Part shown: positions 53,566 through 60,669 of the stretch, piece after piece
Layout: each line of letters begins with the position of its first letter
Numbering within the stretch: position 1 is the first letter of the stretch
Assembly: GCF_000758545.1 (NCBI RefSeq)
Contig: NZ_CP009279.1
Span: 2,046,001-2,110,000, forward strand
Direction of reading: 5' to 3'
DNA: 64,000 bases
Source: Paenibacillus sp. FSL H7-0737
GTDB taxonomy: Bacteria; Bacillota; Bacilli; Paenibacillales; Paenibacillaceae
Notes under the pieces: model-generated
What the model was told of the DNA's origin: nothing
What the model saw: the letters and a program-made list of their open reading frames with translations, nothing else
The model's database searches: none
Translations under genes and position numbers: made by a program

Positions 53566-53640
53566 GAGCTGCTAGGTATGATATTATTATACTAATTGTA
53601 TCAGACTTTTGATAATCTGGATCTGCTGAGAGGAGCTTGA

Positions 53641-55209
53641 ATGAATATGCAGCATTTTGAAGACAGCATTTATAATCTAATTGTTGAAACGTCCACGAAC
53701 TTGCCGGGTGATGTACGCCGGGCGGTCGCCAAGGGTCGCGCACTAGAGGACAGAGCTACCCGGTCAGGTCTTGCGTTAACTACGATTGCTCAAAATATCG
53801 GAATGGCTGAGCAGCAAGTATCACCGATCTGTCAGGATACGGGAATGCCTACATTTATCATTCACACACCTGTGGGAATCAATCAGATTGAGATGAAAAA
53901 AGATATTCACAACGCCATTGTACGGGCGACCAAGAATGGTAAGCTTCGCCCAAATTCTGTAGATTCATTGACAGGTGAGAACAGCGGAGATAATTTGGGA
54001 GCAGGGACACCGGTCATTCATTTTGAACAATGGGAAGAGGAAAAAATAGATGTCAGACTGATTCTGAAGGGTGGCGGCTGCGAGAATAAGAATATTCAAT
54101 ACAGCCTTCCAGCAGAATTAGAAGGATTGGGCAAGGCAGGCCGTGATCTGGACGGAATTCGTAAATGTATTTTACATGCTGTTTATCAGGCACAAGGGCA
54201 AGGCTGTAGCGCTGGTTTTATTGGTGTTGGTATCGGCGGCGACCGCACAACTGGCTATGAGCTGGCTAAGAAGCAGCTGTTCCGCAAAGTGGAAGATGTT
54301 AATCCAATAGAGGATCTCAGCAAGCTGGAAGACTATATCATGGAGAATGCCAATAAGTTGGGTATTGGAACGATGGGCTTTGGTGGGGAAGTTTCGCTGC
54401 TTGGTTGTAAGGTCGGCGTAATGAATCGTTTGCCAGCCAGCTTTTTCGTATCTGTTGCCTACAACTGTTGGGCTTTCCGTCGCCAAGGTGTGCTGGTTGA
54501 TCCGTCAACAGGAAATATAGAGGACTGGTTGTACGAGAGTGGTACAGGGATTTCGGTTGATGATGGACGGGACCAGGCGTCGGAAACGGAAGTGGCGGAT
54601 GCAGGTGAAGACAATGCAGCTACTGGATCTCGCGAAGTCCACCTGACTACACCGATTAGTGAAGAGGATATCCGTAGTTTACGAGTTGGGGATGTAGTGA
54701 TTTTATCCGGTGAAATGCATACGGGCCGCGACGCACTTCATAAATATCTAATGGATCATGAGGCTCCGGTGGATTTGAACGGTGCAGTTATCTATCACTG
54801 TGGTCCTGTAATGATGAAGGACGAGGAAGGCTGGCATGTTAAAGCAGCGGGTCCGACTACTAGTATCCGTGAAGAGCCCTATCAAGGCGATATTATCAAA
54901 AAATTTGGAATTCGTGCCGTAATCGGAAAAGGTGGAATGGGTCCTAAAACGTTAAAAGCTCTTCAGGAGCACGGGGGCGTATATCTCAATGCGATTGGTG
55001 GCGCTGCACAGTATTATGCGGAATGCATCAAGAAGGTAAATGCTGTTGATTTTATGGAATTTGGCATTCCTGAAGCAATGTGGCATTTGGATGTGGATGG
55101 TTTCGCTGCTATTGTAACGATGGATGCCCATGGCAACAGTCTGCACGCAGATGTAGAGAAAGATTCCGCAGCAAAATTAACTCAGTTTAAAGAACCTGTA
55201 TTTAAATAA
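53641..55209 (+). CDS. Class I (iron-sulfur) fumarate hydratase, fused subunits
   Basis: Hydrates fumarate to malate (522 aa). An N-terminal alpha part (1-280) and a C-terminal beta swivel part (about 335-515) are fused, as in FumA/FumB. Candidate 4Fe-4S cysteines are C64 (SPICQDTGMP), C189 (GQGCSAG) and C256 (LLGCKVG). Substrate motifs include GGGCENKN and IGVGIGGDRTTGYELA, with GEMHTGRDALHKYL, IYHCGPVM and GKGGMGPKT in the beta part. AGGAG lies 7 nt before the ATG. It supplies the malate used by Mdh encoded nearby, but in this window it is its own unit. Confidence 0.93.
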   Translation: MNMQHFEDSIYNLIVETSTNLPGDVRRAVAKGRALEDRATRSGLALTTIAQNIGMAEQQVSPICQDTGMPTFIIHTPVGINQIEMKKDIHNAIVRATKNGKLRPNSVDSLTGENSGDNLGAGTPVIHFEQWEEEKIDVRLILKGGGCENKNIQYSLPAELEGLGKAGRDLDGIRKCILHAVYQAQGQGCSAGFIGVGIGGDRTTGYELAKKQLFRKVEDVNPIEDLSKLEDYIMENANKLGIGTMGFGGEVSLLGCKVGVMNRLPASFFVSVAYNCWAFRRQGVLVDPSTGNIEDWLYESGTGISVDDGRDQASETEVADAGEDNAATGSREVHLTTPISEEDIRSLRVGDVVILSGEMHTGRDALHKYLMDHEAPVDLNGAVIYHCGPVMMKDEEGWHVKAAGPTTSIREEPYQGDIIKKFGIRAVIGKGGMGPKTLKALQEHGGVYLNAIGGAAQYYAECIKKVNAVDFMEFGIPEAMWHLDVDGFAAIVTMDAHGNSLHADVEKDSAAKLTQFKEPVFK

Positions 55210-55280
55210 GTCGGGTACAGTCCGGTGAAATAGTCATATAGTGGGGACATCCGCTGCTATGGCTTTTTCTCCGGTTTTAT

Positions 55281-55386
55281 CGAAAATATAAGAATTTATA
55301 TGTTCCACGCTATAATTTATCCTTATATTCCTCGTGTAATCACTTAGCGTCTATATAGATAGGGACGCCGAAGGTGTTTATGCTTG
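55281..55386 (+). repeat. Structured leader-like repeat upstream of the VOC gene (copy B)
   Basis: Aligns with 48712-48812 over its whole length. The stem pair differs in sequence but is kept (GCGTC with GACGC), and ACGCC-GAA-GGTGT retains pairing through a G-U. It ends 5 nt before the AAAGGAGG ribosome site of the next gene. Confidence 0.7.
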
Positions 55387-55404
55387 TCTAAAGGAGGTTT
55401 ACGA

Positions 55405-55791
55405 ATGGTGCCACATTATATTAGAAATGGTCTTCTTAACGTTACTCCGTATTTTATCGTGGCTGGTGCAGATCAATTGATTGATTTTGTTGTGAACTGC
55501 TTTGATGCAAGAATTAATGATATGCTGCGGAATGATGAAGGCAAGATTAGACATGCAGAACTTAGAATAGGAGATTCGATCATCGAGGTTTCCGAGGCTA
55601 ATGAGAAATATTCACCAGTACAGCTCGCTATTCATCTATATGTAAGAAATGTGGATGAGACCTTTCGTAAGTGCTTGGATGCCGGGGCATCCATCATTGA
55701 AGAACCATTAGATAAGCCTTATGGGGAAAGAGGAGCGGGTATTAGAGATACTCAGGGCAATCAGTGGTTTCTTGCAACCTGTATAGAATGA
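55405..55791 (+). CDS. VOC-superfamily (glyoxalase/PhnB-like) protein
   Basis: A 128-aa vicinal-oxygen-chelate fold protein. The ATG at 55405 has AAAGGAGG 7 nt upstream and is preferred over 55384, which lies inside the repeat element. Two beta-alpha-beta-beta-beta halves are visible (VTPYFIVAGADQLIDFVVNC, LAIHLYVRNVDETFRKCLDA), ending IRDTQGNQWFLAT. Metal binding is uncertain because the usual H/E set is incomplete. The substrate is unknown. Confidence 0.82.
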   Translation: MVPHYIRNGLLNVTPYFIVAGADQLIDFVVNCFDARINDMLRNDEGKIRHAELRIGDSIIEVSEANEKYSPVQLAIHLYVRNVDETFRKCLDAGASIIEEPLDKPYGERGAGIRDTQGNQWFLATCIE

Positions 55792-55822
55792 AATCATGAT
55801 ATTTTACAAAAGTAATACAAAG

Positions 55823-55862
55823 TAACAGTCCAGAGATAATCAACTTGGGCTGTTATTTTTAT
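55823..55862 (+). terminator. Terminator after the VOC gene
   Basis: TAACAGTCCA and TGGGCTGTTA form the stem, followed by five T. Confidence 0.75.
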
Positions 55863-55971
55863 ATAATCTATTATAGTAGGGATTTATGTCACGAAAATAG
55901 TCGCACTGGTTTTTTGATGAAAATGAAGTTAGGATAAAAGATACAATGAAAAAGGGAGAGGCACACTTCAG

Positions 55972-57768
55972 ATGAAACCGTTTCGCGCTCGTCTTACGTT
56001 TATACTTATGGCCTTAATCGGTATTTCCATGATTGGCACTGGATTTACGATGGCTCATCTGTTTAAGAGCTCCCATATAGCTGCTCTCGAAGAGAACATG
56101 TCCCGGGAAATAAATCTACTCGCAGGTACATTGGAATTTGTAGATATGGACGCCTCCAATTCCATTCCGTATTACACGGAGCAGGCAGAGCATATCGCCA
56201 AGCTTCTGGATTCCCGGATTACTTTTATTAGTAAGTCAGGCAAAGTTTTAGGGGATTCAGAGAAAAATCCTCTGGAGATGGACAATCACGCCAATCGTGA
56301 AGAGGAGATTGTTGCGGCTAAAGAGGGGACTGGACGAGCCATTCGTTACAGCGAAACTTTAGATCGCGAGATGTTATATGTAGCCGAGCGGGTGACCTCA
56401 GATCATGGTTTTGACGGTTACATTCGGGTCTCTATGGGACTGGATGCAGTAACGGAAGGGCTTAACCGTGCTTGGATGATTATGGCTGGGGGGTTAGTTA
56501 TTTTGTTCCTGGCAGCAACTATTGTCAGCTACAAAGTGGCATCGAGCATGACTTCACCGCTTGAACAAATCACGAGAGTCGCGCGGCGTATTACAGATCT
56601 TGATTATGATGCAAGAGTCCATTTGAAGCGTAAAGATGAGGTCGGGCAGCTGGCGACAGCAATAAATGCCATGGCTGACAGTCTTCAAGCTCAGCTTAAG
56701 ACTATTCGTGATAATGAGGATCTGCTGCAAAGCGTACTGGACAATATGACTGGCGGCATCATAATGATCAATGCGGACGAAGAAATTGCCCTGCTGAACC
56801 GAGCCTCAGAGCGGATGCTGGATGTTAGCAACAGTGAAATGGCGGGTCATTCGTACAAGGAGCTAAAGCGTCATTATGAGTTAACACGTCTGCTTGAAGA
56901 AGGGGTATCGAATAAAGAACCGCTCCATGAAGAACGAAGTATTTACAATCCGAGAGAGCGGATTGTACGTATGGACGCAGTACCTATGATCCAGGACGGG
57001 ACGTATAGAGGCATGCTCTTCCTGCTGCAGGAAGTAACAGAGATTCGTCGCCTGGAGCGGATGCGAAGTGAATTTGTCGCTAACGTATCCCATGAATTGA
57101 AGACGCCGGTTGCCGCTGTTAAAGGATTTGCCGAGACCTTGCTGGGTGGTGGGGTTAAGGATGAGAAGACAGCCCGTTCCTTCTTGCAAATTATTTATGA
57201 TGAGAACGAACGCTTAAATCGATTGATTGGAGATATTCTGGAATTATCTAAAATCGAATCTAAACGTGTGCAGCTCGATTGCTCACCTGTTCATATCATT
57301 GAATTCTTTGATTCCGTGCTGGGAACCATTAGCAAAGTGGCTGAGAAGAAAAGTATTAGTCTTAACGTAGAGGTTCCTGAGGAGCTGTTCATTGAGGCCG
57401 ATGAAGATAAACTACGTCAAATTTTTATGAATCTGCTCTCCAATGCGATTAATTACACGCATGAAGGGGGTAGCGTAAAAGTCTACGTTAAGAATATACT
57501 GAAGCCAGATGGTTCTGAGAATGTCCAATTTACCGTTACCGATACAGGGATGGGAATTCCCAAAAAGGATCTGCCGCGCATTTTCGAACGTTTTTATCGA
57601 GTGGATAAAGCAAGATCAAGAAGTTCCGGTGGAACGGGGCTGGGACTGTCTATTGTGAAGCACTTGATAGATCTGCACCATGGTGTGATTTCGGTTAAAA
57701 GTGATCTGGGGATCGGAAGTTCATTTATTATTGAGTTGCCGCTCTTGCAGGAAGAAAAGGTGGATTAG
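55972..57768 (+). CDS. phoR: Phosphate-regulon sensor kinase PhoR
   Basis: Membrane histidine kinase of phosphate starvation (598 aa; B. subtilis PhoR is 579). Order: membrane helix 8-30, extracytoplasmic region 31-160 (PAS-like), helix 165-188, HAMP (ASSMTSPLEQITRVARRITD), PAS (about 255-350), HisKA with FVANVSHELKTPVAAVKG (phospho-acceptor His), HATPase (FMNLLSNAINYTHEG, DTGMGIPKKDLPRIFERFYR, GGTGLGLSIVKHLI). It precedes phoP by 109 bp, the reverse of the Bacillus order. The identity rests on domain layout plus the neighbouring phoP, pstB and phoU. Confidence 0.9.
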   Translation: MKPFRARLTFILMALIGISMIGTGFTMAHLFKSSHIAALEENMSREINLLAGTLEFVDMDASNSIPYYTEQAEHIAKLLDSRITFISKSGKVLGDSEKNPLEMDNHANREEEIVAAKEGTGRAIRYSETLDREMLYVAERVTSDHGFDGYIRVSMGLDAVTEGLNRAWMIMAGGLVILFLAATIVSYKVASSMTSPLEQITRVARRITDLDYDARVHLKRKDEVGQLATAINAMADSLQAQLKTIRDNEDLLQSVLDNMTGGIIMINADEEIALLNRASERMLDVSNSEMAGHSYKELKRHYELTRLLEEGVSNKEPLHEERSIYNPRERIVRMDAVPMIQDGTYRGMLFLLQEVTEIRRLERMRSEFVANVSHELKTPVAAVKGFAETLLGGGVKDEKTARSFLQIIYDENERLNRLIGDILELSKIESKRVQLDCSPVHIIEFFDSVLGTISKVAEKKSISLNVEVPEELFIEADEDKLRQIFMNLLSNAINYTHEGGSVKVYVKNILKPDGSENVQFTVTDTGMGIPKKDLPRIFERFYRVDKARSRSSGGTGLGLSIVKHLIDLHHGVISVKSDLGIGSSFIIELPLLQEEKVD

Positions 57769-57793
57769 ATTTTTGTAAATTCACCTTATCGAT

Positions 57794-57810
57794 TTTACAC
57801 CAAGTTAACA
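57794..57810 (+). promoter_or_regulatory. PHO-box pair upstream of phoP
   Basis: TTTACA (57794-57799) and TTAACA (57805-57810) lie 11 bp apart, the spacing of PhoP-binding TT(A/T/C)ACA direct repeats. This suggests an internal autoregulated promoter for phoP. Confidence 0.65.
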
Positions 57811-57877
57811 TTGTGGTGATATGATTGTTTTGTTGTTGCTTTGTAAAAATCAAACTATATGGAAGACGGGGGAACCT

Positions 57878-58606
57878 ATGGCTCAACGATTGCTTGTCAT
57901 TGAAGACGAACCGACACTGGCCCGGCTGCTGTCCTATAACTTAACGCAGGAAGGTTACGAGGTAACAGTAGAGGATCATGGTACGGCAGGATATGATCGT
58001 GCGACGAGGGAACCTTTTGACTTGATCGTATTAGATCTGATGTTGCCAGGTATGAATGGCATTGACATCCTTGATAAATTGCGTGGACAAGGTATCCGTA
58101 CACCTATTATTGTGTTGACCGCCAAAAATGCGGAAGAAGATGTTGTTAGAGGTCTGAAATCAGGTGCTGATGATTATATAACCAAACCATTCGGCGTCTC
58201 TGAACTGCTCGCTAGAGTAAGTGCTGTACTTCGGAGGATTTCTGGACTTGCTGAGGAAGCACCGACAGAAACACCTATCTCTGCTTCTACCATTATTTTA
58301 GGTCAATTAGAGATTTACCCTGAGAGATATGAAGTCTCCCTCGGTGGTCATAGTATTAACTTACGGCCTAAAGAGTTCGAAGTGCTATTATATTTGGCTC
58401 GTAAGCCAGGGGTTGTGTTGACGAGAGATGATCTCATGAATGCTGTATGGGGCTTTGATTATATTGGTGGGCAGCGTACGGTGGACGTGCATGTAAGTTC
58501 ACTTCGTAAAAAGCTTGAGCTGGATCCAGAATCCGTTCATATCGATTCGATTCGAGGCGTAGGCTATAAATTAGTGGTTAATAAAAAAAGAGCTCCGGTC
58601 ATTTAG
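57878..58606 (+). CDS. phoP: Phosphate-regulon response regulator PhoP
   Basis: OmpR-type response regulator (242 aa). The ATG at 57878 has GGGGGA upstream and gives the family length. The upstream reading from 57821 only adds a hydrophobic leader. Receiver: LLVIEDEPTLARLL, phospho-acceptor Asp in LIVLDLMLPGMNG, Lys in YITKPFG. C-terminal winged helix: INLRPKEFEVLLYLARKPGV, GGQRTVDVHVSSLRKKLE and IRGVGYKLV. PHO boxes precede both this gene and pstB, so PhoP probably controls itself and phosphate uptake. Confidence 0.92.
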   Translation: MAQRLLVIEDEPTLARLLSYNLTQEGYEVTVEDHGTAGYDRATREPFDLIVLDLMLPGMNGIDILDKLRGQGIRTPIIVLTAKNAEEDVVRGLKSGADDYITKPFGVSELLARVSAVLRRISGLAEEAPTETPISASTIILGQLEIYPERYEVSLGGHSINLRPKEFEVLLYLARKPGVVLTRDDLMNAVWGFDYIGGQRTVDVHVSSLRKKLELDPESVHIDSIRGVGYKLVVNKKRAPVI

Positions 58607-58629
58607 AGTGACTGGAGTTCTATTTTTTC
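58587..58629 (+). terminator. Terminator overlapping the phoP end
   Basis: AGAGCTCCGGTCA pairs with TGACTGGAGTTCT (G-U and one mismatch), followed by six T. The left arm lies in the last phoP codons. Confidence 0.75.
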
Positions 58630-58714
58630 TATACTTTTCATAAATAAGAAATGCTCGGAGTACTAGTTGGCTTCTGGGGAAATACTGTGATGTGGACCCA
58701 TTCATCTCACTGAT

Positions 58715-58753
58715 TTTACATTGCGTTAACATTTCTCTCCAACTGTATTTACA
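58715..58753 (+). promoter_or_regulatory. PHO-box array upstream of pstB
   Basis: TTTACA (58715), TTAACA (58726) and TTTACA (58748) are on an exact 11-bp grid. The site at 58737 is degenerate (CTCCAA). Four PhoP half-sites are typical of strongly induced Pho promoters. Confidence 0.78.
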
Positions 58754-58805
58754 CTAAAAGCTTATCATGGAGATCGAAGATGATGAGAAGGAGACGTAAA
58801 CACTA

Positions 58806-59561
58806 ATGAAATCCATCATTGACATAGAGAATCTTGATCTCTACTATGAGTCGTTCCACGCACTGAAGAATGTGAATCTGCAAATCCCGGAGAAACAGGT
58901 TACCGCTTTTATTGGACCTTCCGGTTGCGGGAAATCCACGTTGCTTCGCACATTGAATCGTATGAATGATATGATTCCTGGCACACGTATAGAAGGAACT
59001 GTAAACATCGGTGGCAAAAATATTTATAGTGATGAGGTAGAGGTGGAAAGCCTGCGTAAGCAGGTCGGTATGGTGTTTCAACAGCCGAATCCTTTTCCTA
59101 AGTCGATTTACGACAATGTAGCTTACGGTCCCCGTTTACACGGCATCCGTTCCAAAAGTGAACTGGATGAGATCGTAGAAAAAAGCTTGCGTCACTCCGC
59201 CCTATGGGAGGAAGTGAAAGATTTTCTGAAGAAATCTGCCCTTAGCTTGTCTGGTGGACAGCAGCAGCGGCTTTGTATTGCTAGAGCGTTAGCGGTACAG
59301 CCTGATATTCTGCTAATGGATGAGGCAACCTCTGCGCTCGACCCTGTATCCACTCTCAAGATAGAAGAGCTTGTTCAGGAACTAAGAAGTGAGTATACCA
59401 TTGTTATGGTAACTCATAACATGCATCAGGCCGCACGTGTATCCGGTCGAACCGTGTTTTTCTTAAATGGTGTAATTGTAGAGGCGGCGGACACAGAGGT
59501 GCTTTTCTCGAACCCTAAAGATTCCCGCACTGAAGATTATATTTCCGGACGTTTCGGCTGA
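58806..59561 (+). CDS. pstB: Phosphate ABC transporter ATP-binding protein PstB
   Basis: ATPase subunit of the high-affinity phosphate importer (251 aa). Walker [11 protein letters not shown]-loop QQPNPFP, signature [16 protein letters not shown], Walker [14 protein letters not shown], and the H-loop in [12 protein letters not shown]. The PstB-specific early part [13 protein letters not shown] is present. The partner genes pstS, pstC and pstA are not in the window, so it must work with products encoded elsewhere. AAGGAG lies about 12 nt before the ATG. phoU follows at 70 bp. Confidence 0.95.
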   Translation: MKSIIDIENLDLYYESFHALKNVNLQIPEKQVTAFIGPSGCGKSTLLRTLNRMNDMIPGTRIEGTVNIGGKNIYSDEVEVESLRKQVGMVFQQPNPFPKSIYDNVAYGPRLHGIRSKSELDEIVEKSLRHSALWEEVKDFLKKSALSLSGGQQQRLCIARALAVQPDILLMDEATSALDPVSTLKIEELVQELRSEYTIVMVTHNMHQAARVSGRTVFFLNGVIVEAADTEVLFSNPKDSRTEDYISGRFG

Positions 59562-59634
59562 TCAGATTTAAAAGGGTGTTCGTCCCTGGAAATGGCAAGC
59601 TGACCATACGTTAATGAGGAGGATCGCTCTTATT

Positions 59635-60294
59635 ATGATTCGCAGAAAAGAATTTGATAAAGACTTGGAAGAGCTGCGCAGTCTGCTGCAGCAGATGGGT
59701 GAGCATGTTAAGGATGCTCTTGAAGGTGCAATTAATGCATTACAAAATCTAGATACAACGCTCGCACAGGAAGTCGTTGAAGCGGATTTACAGCTGAATG
59801 CCATGGAAGATAAAATCATGGAAATTGGCTCACGCTTAATTATTACGCAGCAGCCCGTAGCTAAAGATTTGCGCCGCATTATCGTTGCCTTCAAAATATC
59901 AAGCGATTTGGAACGCATGGGGGATCTGGCGATTGATGTAGCTAAGGCGACCATGCGTCTTCAAGGCCAACAGCTGATTAAGCCCCTTGTAGACATTCCT
60001 CGTATGGCTGAAATCGTGACAATTATGATCGATGAGGCGATCCAGTCTTACCTGGATGAGAACACTGATCTGGCTTATAAAATGGCACAGGATGATGATC
60101 AGGTCGATCAATTGTATGGTGCGATGATCAATGAGTTGTATTCTTATATGGTAACAAAGCCGGAGACAGTATCCCAAGCTATGTTATTGACACTGGTAGG
60201 CCGATATATCGAACGGATTGGCGATCACGCTACTAACATTGGTGAAAGCGTAGTTTACCTGGTTACCGGTAGTCGTCCAGATTTGAATGAATAG
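59635..60294 (+). CDS. phoU: Phosphate transport regulator PhoU
   Basis: A helical-bundle regulator (219 aa) that restrains the Pst importer and PhoR kinase signalling. It starts at the ATG at 59635 (IRRKEFDKDLEELRSLLQQM), which matches the family start. The ATG at 59614 precedes the AGGAGG itself, so it is unlikely. Two repeated three-helix units carry the metal-binding ExxxD motifs (DLERMGDLAIDVAKAT, YIERIGDHATNIGESV). Transcribed with pstB. Confidence 0.93.
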   Translation: MIRRKEFDKDLEELRSLLQQMGEHVKDALEGAINALQNLDTTLAQEVVEADLQLNAMEDKIMEIGSRLIITQQPVAKDLRRIIVAFKISSDLERMGDLAIDVAKATMRLQGQQLIKPLVDIPRMAEIVTIMIDEAIQSYLDENTDLAYKMAQDDDQVDQLYGAMINELYSYMVTKPETVSQAMLLTLVGRYIERIGDHATNIGESVVYLVTGSRPDLNE

Positions 60295-60332
60295 TTTTGA
60301 TTCAAAAGATGTTTGGTACTTGTCGTAACTGC

Positions 60333-60452
60333 GGAGAATGTTTGGACTTCCGGCCGCTGTTGTCTCCAGATTTCTTGATTTTATACCGCTTTTTATGGTT
60401 GAAATCCGGAGACAAAGGCGGGCGCTTCGCTCCTACAGTTCCAAACTTCTCC
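60333..60452. repeat. 120-bp long-hairpin element between phoU and polA
   Basis: GGAGAATGTTTGGA at the left pairs with TCCAAACTTCTCC at the right (one bulge), and TTGTCTCCAGATTTC pairs with GAAATCCGGAGACAA inside. The element folds into one long imperfect stem of about 40 bp with a 26-nt loop. No start codon with a ribosome site makes the overlapping reading frame credible. Confidence 0.75.
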
Positions 60453-60499
60453 TCCATTACTATCGTACCTTCACATCTTTTGTGTTTTTAGGTAAATGA

Positions 60500-60535
60500 A
60501 AGTAGCCGTCCTTTTATAAGGGCGGCTACTTGTTG
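60500..60535 (+). terminator. Terminator after phoU
   Basis: AAGTAGCCGTCCTT pairs with AAGGGCGGCTACTT (one wobble), followed by TGTTGT rather than a clean T-run. It lies 200 bp after the phoU stop. Confidence 0.65.
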
Positions 60536-60669
60536 TATTCCCCCATATTAGCTCTTAATGTTACTAACATTTCAGCTAATCCCATTGTTTAAGTTGGTAT
60601 AGCCGTTTCTACTTGGACAGGCCATATGTTAAGATGTAAGAAGTAAGCATGAAAAAGGCGAGGTGCACT

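Noticed and set aside
60297..60491. 64-codon frame after phoU
   Set aside because: It spans the 120-bp hairpin element and has no ribosome-binding site, so the frame is incidental to the repeat.
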